Shown here in pieces: positions 16,291 to 26,406 of a stretch of 64,000 bases of DNA. The notes under the pieces were generated by a model. It did not search any database. It had not been told where the DNA came from and worked only from the letters and a program-made list of their open reading frames with translations. Positions within the stretch are counted from its first letter, which is position 1; the number at the start of each line of letters is the position of its first letter. Origin of the DNA: Chlorogloea sp. CCALA 695 (GTDB taxonomy: Bacteria > Cyanobacteriota > Cyanobacteriia > Cyanobacteriales > Chroococcidiopsidaceae). A program made the translations under genes and the position numbers. The DNA lies in the NCBI RefSeq assembly GCF_003003885.1, contig NZ_PVWN01000007.1, positions 1 to 64,000 of the forward strand, in the 5' to 3' direction.

Positions 16291-16513
16291 TTGATAGCCA
16301 GCAATTAATATTTACTTGCCAAATTTTCAAGTGTTGAAATTTTTTCAAATTGGTGTAAACTTGTGTAAATTAATTAATTATTCAAAAGATATGAAGTAAA
16401 TTATGTCGGTTGGATGATGACGAAAACAAAATAGTAGTATTGTAAAAGCGAGGCGATTGTTGATTAGATAAATCAACAGCAGTCAAGCAAAGCGTGTTTC
16501 TAGGAGGTCGTTT

Positions 16514-18886
16514 TTGAAACGAACATCGACTAAAAAAATTAAAGGTTTGCCCAGTTGCAAGATGAGTAAGAATGCACTGGAAAAACAATTACAGCCAAAG
16601 GTGCGGGTATTTCGGACATCGGCAGCCATCATTGGTTTAACAGTATCGGTAGGAACGCCAAACCTTTTACTGACACAAGCGGCACAATTGCCACAGGTAA
16701 GTAGCTCATCAACGCAGGGCGAAGTCAGCGCCCCAGAAATAGTACAAGTAGTACCGTTAGTAAGCGCATTGCCTATAGAAAGACCTCAAGTAGTGCCATC
16801 CACGCCTTACAGTACAGCCAAAAAAGCTATTGCACCGATTTACAATCATCCGGCTCCTGTGGTTGAATCCAGCGCCCCAAAAACAAAGTTTACAGTGCTA
16901 CAGCCCTCTGAGGAGTTAGTATCCCAACCTCCCGTGGCTAATAGAAGTCTTGCTCTAAGACTTCGGCAACATCAGCAGGAAAGCACTTTAGAGCGCACCC
17001 AAGCCTTATCGTCCATAACTGCAAGCAATGCACAACAAAACTTCGCGCCAATTAAGGCTACTAGAGAAGCAGAAGTTGTTCAAAATCGAGCAATAGAGAT
17101 TGTCCCCAATCAAATAGTTGTCGCTTCTAGCCCCTCAGAAGTGCGATCACCCCTTAATGTAGAAGCAAATAGTGGTTGGACAGCAAAGCAAAGGCTGCTA
17201 ATAGATGGCTTAAAAAGTAAAGAAAATTCTAGACCTTTAAACAATCCTGTAGTACAAGTACCTAATAATACTGATTTAGCGCCACCAGTAACTACCCTTA
17301 GCCAACCAGCAGTAGTTGCAGCCCCGAACCTCGAAGGGACGTTACCAAAAAACATTGGGAGTCAAGCCTTAGTAGCAGCAACTAGCGACCAAAGCCGGGA
17401 ATTTGCAGCGCCGCTACAAGCAGAAGTAATTGTATTACCGCAGACACAAAGCAATCACGACTTAGCTACTACGCCAACAGAGGTTGCCGCAGCAGCACCA
17501 GGCGATCGCACTGCAACAGAGCAGTTAGCAATATCGCGATCGCCAGGATTTGTCCCGCCAGCGTCGGTAGCCCCATCCGCAAATACTACCTCTACAGAAG
17601 TAAAAGCCGTTGACGAGCAACAAATAGCCACCCAGGCGCTACCGGAAGCAGTAGAAAATTCTTCTCCCGTTAAAGAAATAGTAACTAGCGTCAACGAACC
17701 AATTATAGTAAGTGCCACAACATCAGAGTATCAAGTAAAACCAGGAGATACGCTGATAACTATTGCTTCAGCCCATCGCCTATCTTTGCCGGAAGTGGCT
17801 AAATTTAACCATTTGTCCGATCCTGACTTGCTGCTAGTAGATCAAAAGATCAAGATCCCTAGCTTAACTAGCATGACACCTCAAGCAAACGTTGCCGTTT
17901 TACCACCAATTGAAAAAGTAGAGCCAACCGCACAGACAAACAGTTTACCTGTGGTGGCGCTGCCATCCGTCGCTAAGGTGCCGCTTGTAGCTACGGCACA
18001 AGAGGTTGTACTTACAAACCCACCCGCACCAGCTTACACTGGTGTAGGCGGGAATACTCCTGGTGAAGTAGAAGCAAAGCCACTAGAGCCAACAGCCCTA
18101 AATGACCTGCAAGTGCAGTACGCCCAGAAACTACAAAACGACGTACAGAAGCTAAAGCAAAAATACCATGCTCAAAATAGCAGCAACCCTATAGTGCTAG
18201 TACGGGCGGTAAAAGGCGAATCACAACAAGTAGTTAGACCTAGCGCGAAGTTAGATAACGAACCGATCAATCCAGACTTTCAAGTTGCTCAAACCTATCA
18301 AGACTTAAAACCTGTAACTCAAAAGCAATTAATAAATAGAGTTAATTACTCGGCTCCAGCTAGCGTTAGAGGTAGGGTAGCTACCGCTCCTGTAAGTGGA
18401 GATAATTCCAACGAATCTTTTCCTGCACGGCAAGTTATTCCAGAGTTGCCCCCCTTAGATCCGGCTATGAACTACCTGCCTCAGCCTAATGGGGGAGCTC
18501 CTTTAAACGGTTATATCTGGCCAGCACGCGGTGCATTAACATCTAACTACGGCTGGCGCTGGGGACGAATGCACCGAGGAATTGATATTGCTGCCCCTGT
18601 AGGTACGCCCATATTTGCCGCCGCACCGGGTGTAGTAATTAAGTCAGGCTGGAATAAGGGAGGCTACGGCAACTTAGTTGACATTCAGCACGCTGACGGT
18701 ACTTTGACCCGCTATGCTCACAACTATCGACTTTTGGTGCAGCCTGGTCAATTTGTAGACCAGGGGCAGCAAATTTCCCTAATGGGTAGCACGGGGCGCA
18801 GTACAGGGCCTCACCTCCACTTTGAAATACGTCCTAGTGGCAAAGGTGCAGTTAATCCTATTGCTTTGTTACCAAAGTCTAGGTAA
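16514..18886 (+). CDS. LysM-domain M23 peptidase (cell-wall hydrolase, NlpD/EnvC-like)
   Basis: This 790-residue exported protein cleaves or helps cleave peptidoglycan. The start is TTG 16514, with AGGAGG at 16502-16507. A hydrophobic segment near residues 35-55 acts as signal or anchor. A long Pro/Gln/Val-rich low-complexity region follows. LysM lies at about 405-450 (YQVKPGDTLITIASAH). The C-terminal M23 domain (about 670-785) has HRGIDIAAPVG, YAHNYRLLVQPGQFVDQGQ and GPHLHFEIRP, so the zinc and catalytic His/Asp residues are complete. The upstream leader carries a probable c-di-AMP riboswitch, linking expression to osmotic or wall state. A T-rich terminator follows. Confidence 0.9.
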   Translation: MKRTSTKKIKGLPSCKMSKNALEKQLQPKVRVFRTSAAIIGLTVSVGTPNLLLTQAAQLPQVSSSSTQGEVSAPEIVQVVPLVSALPIERPQVVPSTPYSTAKKAIAPIYNHPAPVVESSAPKTKFTVLQPSEELVSQPPVANRSLALRLRQHQQESTLERTQALSSITASNAQQNFAPIKATREAEVVQNRAIEIVPNQIVVASSPSEVRSPLNVEANSGWTAKQRLLIDGLKSKENSRPLNNPVVQVPNNTDLAPPVTTLSQPAVVAAPNLEGTLPKNIGSQALVAATSDQSREFAAPLQAEVIVLPQTQSNHDLATTPTEVAAAAPGDRTATEQLAISRSPGFVPPASVAPSANTTSTEVKAVDEQQIATQALPEAVENSSPVKEIVTSVNEPIIVSATTSEYQVKPGDTLITIASAHRLSLPEVAKFNHLSDPDLLLVDQKIKIPSLTSMTPQANVAVLPPIEKVEPTAQTNSLPVVALPSVAKVPLVATAQEVVLTNPPAPAYTGVGGNTPGEVEAKPLEPTALNDLQVQYAQKLQNDVQKLKQKYHAQNSSNPIVLVRAVKGESQQVVRPSAKLDNEPINPDFQVAQTYQDLKPVTQKQLINRVNYSAPASVRGRVATAPVSGDNSNESFPARQVIPELPPLDPAMNYLPQPNGGAPLNGYIWPARGALTSNYGWRWGRMHRGIDIAAPVGTPIFAAAPGVVIKSGWNKGGYGNLVDIQHADGTLTRYAHNYRLLVQPGQFVDQGQQISLMGSTGRSTGPHLHFEIRPSGKGAVNPIALLPKSR

Positions 18887-18904
18887 TTGGAAATGGGGAA
18901 TTGG

Positions 18905-18937
18905 GAATTGGGAAAGATTCAAATTCCCAATTCTTTT
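18905..18937. terminator. Terminator between M23 peptidase and GH116 genes
   Basis: GAATTGGGAA (18905-18914) pairs with TTCCCAATTC (18924-18933), followed by TTTTCTT. It is built from short GGGAATT repeats and separates converging genes. Confidence 0.7.
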
Positions 18938-18938
18938 C

Positions 18939-21347
18939 TTATTTAAAGTTACTTAGCATTCCGTAAACTGCCCAAATCGCCATTGGGCGCAGGTAGTGGC
19001 AAGCCCGGAATGTACTGACGGCTGTAATCGCTTCAGGGGTACGAAATTGCAGCCCATTGTTGTAAATTTGCTCTACTACGGTTTGGGTTAGCTTTAATGC
19101 TTCTTCTTTCATATCCATTTGAATCAGAAAAGCCGCTAGTCCGAAGTTAATTCCCGTCCAGACTTCTAGGGGATGAGTAGCATCGGGGTTTTCTGGGGAA
19201 CCATCAATTTTTAAGCCATTAGCAGCGCCAAAAGCTCCATTGTGGAATTTGAGAAAGCAAGCATTGTAGACAGTTTTTAAGCTAGAAAGAGTGCGAGTAC
19301 TTTCTACAATATCAGGCACGCCTAGTAATCGCGCATAAAATTGTCCGCACAACTGATCTGCCATAACTACATCAGAGCCACTTTCACTATCAAGGCGATA
19401 ATACTGCCCATTCCAGAGTTTTTCTTGATAAATTGGGCGCGATTGTTCTAGCCAAGTTTGATAAATAGCAATAGTTTCATTAATGGGCGGTTGATTTAAA
19501 GGAGACGTGAGAATTTCTCCTAATGGATGCTCCGGGGGATAACTGGTTAAAATTTTGCCAATAGCGATCGCACTTTCAAGTCCTGCTAACCACAAGCCGC
19601 CACAGTAGGCGCTAACTCCTTGCAAACGCCAATCGTCAAAGGTCTGATCGGGCGCTCCTGAGTTCTCTGGGATGCCGTCGCCATCTAAATCGAAGGTTTT
19701 GAGGTAATTTAAAGTTTGGACAATTGCATCCCAACAATCCCACAGCAATTCCCAATCTGTTGACCCTGTGAGGACAAAATCTCGGTGGACTTGCAAGACA
19801 AAATCGCTAGGTAAATCTTTCCATAAATTGCAATCTTGGTAGCTTGTATAGTTAGTTTTTTCCCAGGGATGTTCGTTTGGCGCTCCTAAATCGTGGGGAG
19901 TTGCATTGGCAACTTTTCGCATTCCTGTAGCTTGGTTGTAGCCAATTTCTCTAAGAGTGCGATCGCTTGTTGAAATTGCTCTAGCGTAAGCTCGTAAAAT
20001 AGATTTATCTAATTTTGCCCACAGCATTAATAAACCAAAAGAGCCATAAAGCCGGACATCTAAGCTTTCGTACCAACGGTAATCTAAGCATTCTAAGACG
20101 GCAAATTGTCCGACTGGATCGCGTTCATCCGCCGCACTCCACAACGTACCACCGCTAGTTAAATCGTAAAGCTCGTTAAATAGAGCCATTTTGAACCAAT
20201 CAGGCAAATCAACGCGATCAATAATTGGTTGCTGCCATGCTTGGACTTGCTTTTGCCAAGAATGGTATTGTTGTAAAGCATTAGTTACGATCGCCCAAAC
20301 ATTGTGACCGTTACGTCCAAAAAAGTCTGTATAGCGACGATAATAATTTACTCCTGGCGCAAATTCAGTTATCGGGAAATCCCAAGCTAAAACGAAAGGT
20401 ATCTCTAGACTTTCTCCCGGTTCTAGAGTAAATTTAATGGCGATCGCACTTGCTAATTGTTCGCCATCAGCAACTGGTGTTTCATCTATATAGTTAGGTA
20501 AAGTACCATCATTAGAAAAGCTTTGCCACACATCTGCGCCTGTACCTGTAGGATTCCAGCGAGTATGATGGAATATTTGGTATTTAGGATTAGTCGAAGT
20601 TGCGATCGCCCATTGTCCTATCCCTTCTTCTACAACGTCGCTGCCAACTTTATCTAAAATACAACCTAGACTATTAGCGTCTTTTACTAAAACGTTGTAA
20701 TTTCCCGCACTTTGTCCTAAACGCGGTTCATAATCATAAACTGGACTACCATCATCTCTAACTCGCACTTGTGGAGATTTAATCGAATTTGTAAACCAGC
20801 CCACCATATTTTGCCATGTCAGCATAATACTGAGCGTTAGCGGTTTATCGGTAGGATTAGCAGCTTTCCAGACAAATACTGCCACAGGATAGCTAGTTTC
20901 TTGGTAATTATCCGGCAATATAGGTGAAAATTGTTCGCATATTAGCTGAGACTGAAATACATTTTCGTAGACAAACCAGCTACGAGGATAAAGAGCATGG
21001 TATGTACCGCCATCTTTTGGATACCATTGCCAAGCTTGTAAAGTGCCGTCTTCTGGAGCTTCTGTACATAAAGCATAAGCTAAATTGCTTTGCTGTTCAA
21101 AAACGCTAAATTGACAAGCGGGAATGCTTTTAAAAGTATGCTCTCCCCCGTCAATATGCCACAAATTAAAATCGCCTTTAGAAGAACGCCCAATACAACC
21201 CGCGCCAAAGCCACCTAAAGGCATACCATGCCAAGCACCATCATCAAGGTTACTAGGATTGCGAACAGTGTAGGGTTTGTCCCATCCTAAGCCAATGGGA
21301 CGATTCCAAGTACAAGGGGGAATTTGGGGTAAGAGGTGATTTTTCAT
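18939..21347 (-). CDS. GH116 glycoside hydrolase (GBA2-type beta-glucosidase/glucosylceramidase)
   Basis: This protein has 802 residues. It opens with WHGMPLGGFGAGCIGRSSKG and FNLWHIDGGEH, the N-terminal signature of the non-lysosomal glucosylceramidase family. The catalytic domain has ALFNELYDLTSGGTLW (likely nucleophile Glu, about residue 390) and DGIPENSGAPDQTFDDW (likely acid/base Asp near 570). No signal peptide is visible, so it is probably cytoplasmic. The family cleaves beta-glucosides; the cyanobacterial substrate is unknown. It ends 53 bases after the M23 peptidase with a terminator between. Single gene. Confidence 0.88.
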   Translation of the reverse strand: MKNHLLPQIPPCTWNRPIGLGWDKPYTVRNPSNLDDGAWHGMPLGGFGAGCIGRSSKGDFNLWHIDGGEHTFKSIPACQFSVFEQQSNLAYALCTEAPEDGTLQAWQWYPKDGGTYHALYPRSWFVYENVFQSQLICEQFSPILPDNYQETSYPVAVFVWKAANPTDKPLTLSIMLTWQNMVGWFTNSIKSPQVRVRDDGSPVYDYEPRLGQSAGNYNVLVKDANSLGCILDKVGSDVVEEGIGQWAIATSTNPKYQIFHHTRWNPTGTGADVWQSFSNDGTLPNYIDETPVADGEQLASAIAIKFTLEPGESLEIPFVLAWDFPITEFAPGVNYYRRYTDFFGRNGHNVWAIVTNALQQYHSWQKQVQAWQQPIIDRVDLPDWFKMALFNELYDLTSGGTLWSAADERDPVGQFAVLECLDYRWYESLDVRLYGSFGLLMLWAKLDKSILRAYARAISTSDRTLREIGYNQATGMRKVANATPHDLGAPNEHPWEKTNYTSYQDCNLWKDLPSDFVLQVHRDFVLTGSTDWELLWDCWDAIVQTLNYLKTFDLDGDGIPENSGAPDQTFDDWRLQGVSAYCGGLWLAGLESAIAIGKILTSYPPEHPLGEILTSPLNQPPINETIAIYQTWLEQSRPIYQEKLWNGQYYRLDSESGSDVVMADQLCGQFYARLLGVPDIVESTRTLSSLKTVYNACFLKFHNGAFGAANGLKIDGSPENPDATHPLEVWTGINFGLAAFLIQMDMKEEALKLTQTVVEQIYNNGLQFRTPEAITAVSTFRACHYLRPMAIWAVYGMLSNFK

Positions 21348-21451
21348 CTCATCATCTTACGATTTTGGTAGCAATTTTGAAAATGCTTCTTTAAACCGCT
21401 TGCTAAAGTTTTAAACTCAAATGATTATGCGATCGCTCTATTAAAACTCTC

Positions 21452-21619
21452 ATGAAACAACTTCCAGATGAGAAAATTTTACTTGAACTACTATCTCTAG
21501 CTCAAGAAACTGAACAAAAAGCTGAAGAACTATGTGACTTAACCGCAGAAGTTGATGAAAAATGGCGCGATCGCCTAAAGTCACTCACAAAAAAGCTATC
21601 TATTCGCCGCAACACCTAA
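21452..21619 (+). CDS. Small charged helical protein, 55 residues
   Basis: ATG 21452 begins MKQLPDEKILLELLSLAQET and the frame ends at TAA 21617-21619. It is lysine/glutamate-rich and entirely helical in character (EQKAEELCDLTAEVDEKWRD). No ribosome-binding site stands out. Composition and the clean, isolated open frame within a 470-base gap argue for a real gene, but no family is recognised. Confidence 0.45.
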   Translation: MKQLPDEKILLELLSLAQETEQKAEELCDLTAEVDEKWRDRLKSLTKKLSIRRNT

Positions 21620-21817
21620 AAACGCTTCTTTAACAAATCTTTCTCTATCTGAAGCAATAAGATCGCCAATACTCTTAAACCGCTTTTACCTAGTAGTTTA
21701 GATTCATAGCTAATAAATATCTGTTAATTAAACAAATGAAAGGTCAATTGTAGTGAAAAGCGATCGCCTTTTCCCCTCTACCCCCACACTGACACGAACA
21801 GCTTTTTTAACGGCTAC

Positions 21818-22999
21818 TTAATTTTGAGACAACCGTTTTACTTCTTCGCCCCCTAATAGTTGATCGGCTTCAATAAGTAAAGAGGGAATGCGATCGCTAT
21901 GTGGACTCGCCGCCAAACATTGACTCAAATCTACCTTGTCTAACTTATCAGCCTTAGCACCGGGAAACCAATCGCCGCCAGAACCTAGTAAGTTGTAGCG
22001 CATCTTGGCGTACTCAATCATGTCATAAGAAATTGCCAAATCTCTCAGCGCCAAAATCACCGGAATATTCACCTCTCCTGGTGTTTCGTTGAACTTTGGT
22101 AAGCCGATATGCCCAGAATTTACCCAATCTTTCCCTAATAATGCGACTTTTTGTTGTTCTAATCTGTGCAAAATTGGCGGCAAAATTTCTTCAGCCCGAT
22201 CTAATAATTCTAGGGTTTTTAGGTGTTCGTCAAAGTCTTGCGGCTTTGCTGCACCAATGCTTAAAGTATGTACTTGCTCATGACTTAGACAAAATAAGTC
22301 ATTAAATACCATTGGGCTAAGAGGCGCACATAAATCTACTAACTTTTGGGGCGGTTTGTACAGCATTCCGCCTTTATCAGACGGGCTAATGATAAATACA
22401 CCCATATCATGACGATTAGCAGCTAGAATCGCCTCCCAGTTGATTTGATTGATGTAGTACCAATGAAGATTTATATAGTCAAATTGATTAGTGGCGATCG
22501 CCTGTAAAATAATTTCAGTCGCTCCGTGCGTCGAAAAGCCAATAAATCTAACTTTTCCTCTAGCTTGCAATGATTGAGCAACTTCTAAGCAACCCCCAGG
22601 ACGCATACTTTGGTTGAAAGTTTCTTGATTATTAATCCCGTGTATTCCTAGCAAATCCACATAATCTAGCTGCAAATTGGCTAAAGATTGCTCAAAATTG
22701 CGGAGAAATTCTTTAGAATCGGCTTTAGGCAAAACTTTAGTTTGCACAATTAGGCGATCGCGCTCTAACTTAGATAAAATTTTCCCCAACTGCAACTCTG
22801 ACGTACCATAACCCCGCGCTGTCTCTATATGGTTTATGCCAACTTCTAAGGCTCGTTTTATTGTTGCTTCTAAATTCTGCTGATTATCCGCCGGAATTTG
22901 CTCTTCTGGAACATCTTGCCATTTATACTGATACCTCATCCCACCGCAAGAAAATAGCGGCATTTGCAACTCTGTACGCCCAAATCGTCGATATTTCAT
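21818..22999 (-). CDS. Aldo/keto reductase-family oxidoreductase
   Basis: This 393-residue TIM-barrel NADPH oxidoreductase is of the long COG1453-like type. It starts MKYRRFGRTELQMPLFSCGG. The catalytic region has INHIETARGYGTSELQLGKIL (Tyr and acidic residue), IVQTKVLPK (Lys) and LDYVDLLGIHGINN (His). The C-terminal extension is ordinary for this subgroup but lacks an obvious 4Fe-4S cysteine set. Its ATG overlaps the TGA of the upstream hydrolase gene by four bases, so the two are translationally coupled. Substrate unknown. Confidence 0.85.
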   Translation of the reverse strand: MKYRRFGRTELQMPLFSCGGMRYQYKWQDVPEEQIPADNQQNLEATIKRALEVGINHIETARGYGTSELQLGKILSKLERDRLIVQTKVLPKADSKEFLRNFEQSLANLQLDYVDLLGIHGINNQETFNQSMRPGGCLEVAQSLQARGKVRFIGFSTHGATEIILQAIATNQFDYINLHWYYINQINWEAILAANRHDMGVFIISPSDKGGMLYKPPQKLVDLCAPLSPMVFNDLFCLSHEQVHTLSIGAAKPQDFDEHLKTLELLDRAEEILPPILHRLEQQKVALLGKDWVNSGHIGLPKFNETPGEVNIPVILALRDLAISYDMIEYAKMRYNLLGSGGDWFPGAKADKLDKVDLSQCLAASPHSDRIPSLLIEADQLLGGEEVKRLSQN

Positions 23000-24636
23000 G
23001 GTTGAGTGATAACTGATGGTGGTAGCTCGGTACTCAATCGTAATGGTAAATTAGGAGTAGACAGCGATTGAGCGTAAGCAGGAGTGAGAAAAGTCTGATA
23101 AATCTGCGCGTTTGGTGTCAATTGGTTGATAAATGCCAGACTTACCCCAGAAATTAGCTGACGCAGTGGTTGCGCCTCTGCCCCTCGACGTTCTTTAATT
23201 ACCCCTGTATCGGTAAGTGCTTGGCTATTAGGATTCCCTACACTTAAATGCGTCCCCCCGATGGCTGTAACTAAATACTTTTGAGCGCCAAGCTGAGTAA
23301 AAGGTCGCAATTGATGATTGAGTACGGGCGTTATTGCATCATCGGTACTCGCTAAAACTAAGACGGGAATATTAATTTTACTTAAACCATTTTCCCCAAA
23401 TAATTGCCCAACTACTGGATTAAGCGCGATCGCATTTTTTATGCGTTTATCTTGCAATTCCACTTTACTATCAATCAAAGTCGCTGCTCCACATTGCAAC
23501 CAATCGGCGGGTGCTTGCGCCAAAGGGTTTACACCTTTACACGCTTGACGCAATTGCTGTAAGTTTAATTCTCCTCCAGCCACCGCCAAAGCTGTATATC
23601 CGCCCAAAGAATGACCAATAATACTCACCTTTTCTGTATATAGTTTGCCATGTAATGCTCCTGGTTGCTGGTTTAGCTTGCTCAACTGGTCAAGCAAAAA
23701 GCTAATATCTTTAGGACGATTAACAAACTCTGTAGCTGGTAGCAACGAATTTGGACTAACAGTGCGATCGGGATGTTCTAAAGCCGCTACCGTTAACCCA
23801 TGACTCGCTAAATGACGCGCTAAGTAGCTAAAAAACTTGCGATCCGCCCTCAAACCTGGAGAAATTACAACTAAAGGAGTTGGGCGCAAAGCGGATAATA
23901 AAGAGTTTTGCTGAGGATAGTAGATATCTACAGGAAGATTGCGATCGCGTTTTCGATCTTGGAAAACTACTGTTTGCTCTATTACCTTGGCTTTCCCTAA
24001 AATAGTAGGGTCAAAACTAGGTTTAAACTCTGTACTACTGGTTACTGCTAACTTATCTGCTAAAGATGAACCTACTGCCTGACTTTGCAAATAAGAGGGA
24101 TTAAATTTTACAGCTAAAGCGATCGCCGCCGTTGCATCTATAACAATATTTTCTTGAGGATAAGCTTTAATTAAATTAACTACGCTCACTCCGTTAGCTT
24201 GCTGGGCGGCTAAACTGACGGCAGCTTGGAGTTGCGGTAAAGTTAGTTCAGGAATCGCTACCCCCAAATACTTGAGTAATTGCTTTCCATAAGGCGAACT
24301 AGATAGTTCCTTAATATATCCATCAGCACGTTTTGGATCTATTTGGAGGCGATTATTTAAAACTTTTCGGACTTGAGGAGTTAAAAAAGCCGAGTAAAGC
24401 TGCAATTGTGGGGGTAAAGTCCCAGTTTTGGCAAATTGTTCTAATTGCGAAATTGCGATCGCACTTTCAAATCCTCCCAATTTTAGCGTTACTTTTTCGG
24501 CTGCAATTACTGGAGTTGCGGCAAGTTGCATAGTAAAAGTAATCGCTAAATACCACCATTTTTCTCTAACTACCTTTTCAATCCTACCGCTACTAAATTT
24601 TTGAACGTTAGACAGTAGTGTATTTTTATTAATCAC
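22996..24636 (-). CDS. Exported alpha/beta hydrolase with N-terminal DUF1400 domain
   Basis: This protein has 546 residues. A signal-like hydrophobic segment (about 27-46, WWYLAITFTMQLAATPVIAA) leads to the DUF1400 domain (KVTLKLGGFESAIAISQLEQ, LTPQVRKVLNNRLQI), found mainly in cyanobacteria. The hydrolase domain follows, with PLVVISPGLRADRKFFSYLA (oxyanion region) and the nucleophile elbow IGHSLGGYTALAVAGG. STDDAITP and a later GGTHLS give the Asp and His of the triad. It resembles platelet-activating-factor acetylhydrolase-like lipases. It precedes the coupled aldo/keto reductase. Exported location is inferred from the N-terminus. Confidence 0.85.
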   Translation of the reverse strand: MINKNTLLSNVQKFSSGRIEKVVREKWWYLAITFTMQLAATPVIAAEKVTLKLGGFESAIAISQLEQFAKTGTLPPQLQLYSAFLTPQVRKVLNNRLQIDPKRADGYIKELSSSPYGKQLLKYLGVAIPELTLPQLQAAVSLAAQQANGVSVVNLIKAYPQENIVIDATAAIALAVKFNPSYLQSQAVGSSLADKLAVTSSTEFKPSFDPTILGKAKVIEQTVVFQDRKRDRNLPVDIYYPQQNSLLSALRPTPLVVISPGLRADRKFFSYLARHLASHGLTVAALEHPDRTVSPNSLLPATEFVNRPKDISFLLDQLSKLNQQPGALHGKLYTEKVSIIGHSLGGYTALAVAGGELNLQQLRQACKGVNPLAQAPADWLQCGAATLIDSKVELQDKRIKNAIALNPVVGQLFGENGLSKINIPVLVLASTDDAITPVLNHQLRPFTQLGAQKYLVTAIGGTHLSVGNPNSQALTDTGVIKERRGAEAQPLRQLISGVSLAFINQLTPNAQIYQTFLTPAYAQSLSTPNLPLRLSTELPPSVITQP

Positions 24637-24899
24637 AAAATTTTATTACCCATTTCGTTCTATTATGTACGCCTCTGGTTTTGACAGTGTTCAGCCAAAA
24701 TAGGGACATTAATAATTAATTACTCAGTTTTAAACCTGCTTGCTCGTGCAAAGCAGCTTGGAAAACCATAGCTCAGAGCGTTTAAACTAGCAAAAACTAA
24801 GGTAACAAAAAATACTGGACTACTTAAATAAGCAAATAAGGGAAACAAAACATAAAATAGTGAAGACTAAAAACTTAGAGAAACTATTACATCGCTATT

Positions 24900-26390
24900 A
24901 TGGTATTTATTGTATCGTCGGTAGTTACACGAACAGTTGCGGGTTTAACAACCATTTTAGCAACGGTTGCGATCGCTTATCCGTTTCCCAGCATTGCCCA
25001 GTTAAATCAACAGCAACCCGCCGCCCCTAGTTTACCAAGTCCAGCGAGGCGATCAGTACAGCCAGCGCTTGACTATACCTTGGGAGGAGGCGATCGCATT
25101 CGTCTTAATGTCTTTGAAGTACCAGAATACAGTGGTGACTACCAAATTCCCCCCGGAGGATCGCTATATTTACCTTTAATAGGTGGCATAACAGTGCTAG
25201 GACTAACCCAAGAACAAGCCGCCGAAGCGATCGCGGCTAGGTACTCTCGTTACCTGCGACGACCTTTAGTAACAGTAAGTTTAGTTTCTCCCCGTCCGAT
25301 TAACGTGGTAGTTGCTGGAGAAGTCTATCGTCCTGGCTCTTATACAGTAGGTTTGCAAGGCGGCGCTGGCGATAATCCTGGGGTGCAGTATCCGACGATT
25401 GTAGGCGCGCTGACCTTAGCCGAGGGTGTAACCTTAGCTGCCGATATTCGTCAAGTGCAGTTGCGGCGACGACAGGGATTAGGGCCAGAAGTAGTGACCA
25501 ATCTTGACTTAACCCAACTAATCCAATCAGGAATTGCCCCGCAAGATATTACCCTGCGTGATGGAGATACAATTTTTGTTCCGGTGTCGTCCCAGGTGAA
25601 CTTAGCGGAGATCCGGCAATTTTCCACCGCCAGTTTTGCTGGAGCAATCAATAGACCCCGCACAGTAACCGTAGTGGGCGAAGTAAACCGTCCTGGCTCC
25701 TACACGGTAATTGGAGGCTCTACGACGGGGATTGCGACAGAGCAAGGTGGAGGCGGCGCGGGTGGCGGACTGCCAACGGTATCGCGGGCAATACAGTTAG
25801 CTGGAGGGATAAATTCTTTAGCCGATGTGCGAGGTATTCAATTACGCAGGCCAACCAAGTCTGGAACCGAACAAACTCTTAATTTGAATTTTTGGCAACT
25901 ATTAACAGGCGATTCCTATCAAGACACCATAATTCAAGATGGAGATACAATTGTAATTCCTACGGTTTCGGAGCAAAACCCCGCCGAAAGCACAGTATTA
26001 GCTACAGCAAATTTTTCACCAGCGACTATCCAAGTTAGCGTCATTGGTGAAGTTAAGCGAGGAACTGGCGGTACTGGGGGTACAACCTTGCAACTACCAG
26101 CCAATACACCGCTCAATCAGGCGATATTGGCAGCCGGAGGATTCAACGATTCTAGAGCTAGGAGAACTACCGTCGATTTAATTCGTTTAAATCCCAATGG
26201 TTCGGTGACAAAACGCCAAGTTAGAGTTAACTTAGGACAAGGTATTAGCGAAGAAGTTAATCCCATCCTCCGCAATAACGATACTATAGTTATCAATCGT
26301 TCTTTCTTAGGTAGAGTCGGAGATACTATAGGCGCAGTGGGTAATCCTATATTTAGCCTGTTTAATTTTTTCAGATTGTTTGGGAATTAA
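24900..26390 (+). CDS. Polysaccharide export protein with SLBB domains (Wza-like)
   Basis: This protein has 496 residues. A signal peptide (about 1-33) is followed by the Poly_export domain (YTLGGGDRIRLNVFEVPEYS, GGSLYLPLIGGITVLGLTQE). At least three SLBB-type repeats come next (INVVVAGEVYRPGSYTVG, TVTVVGEVNRPGSYTVIG, IQVSVIGEVKRG), each ending in an IxDGDTI-like strand. The protein likely forms or contacts the outer-membrane channel for capsule or slime export. No lipobox Cys is evident at the signal end. It stands alone, so its partner kinase/copolymerase is elsewhere. A hairpin after the stop separates it from the converging chemotaxis operon. Confidence 0.88.
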   Translation: MVFIVSSVVTRTVAGLTTILATVAIAYPFPSIAQLNQQQPAAPSLPSPARRSVQPALDYTLGGGDRIRLNVFEVPEYSGDYQIPPGGSLYLPLIGGITVLGLTQEQAAEAIAARYSRYLRRPLVTVSLVSPRPINVVVAGEVYRPGSYTVGLQGGAGDNPGVQYPTIVGALTLAEGVTLAADIRQVQLRRRQGLGPEVVTNLDLTQLIQSGIAPQDITLRDGDTIFVPVSSQVNLAEIRQFSTASFAGAINRPRTVTVVGEVNRPGSYTVIGGSTTGIATEQGGGGAGGGLPTVSRAIQLAGGINSLADVRGIQLRRPTKSGTEQTLNLNFWQLLTGDSYQDTIIQDGDTIVIPTVSEQNPAESTVLATANFSPATIQVSVIGEVKRGTGGTGGTTLQLPANTPLNQAILAAGGFNDSRARRTTVDLIRLNPNGSVTKRQVRVNLGQGISEEVNPILRNNDTIVINRSFLGRVGDTIGAVGNPIFSLFNFFRLFGN

Positions 26391-26406
26391 TTGTTGACTT
26401 AAAAGC

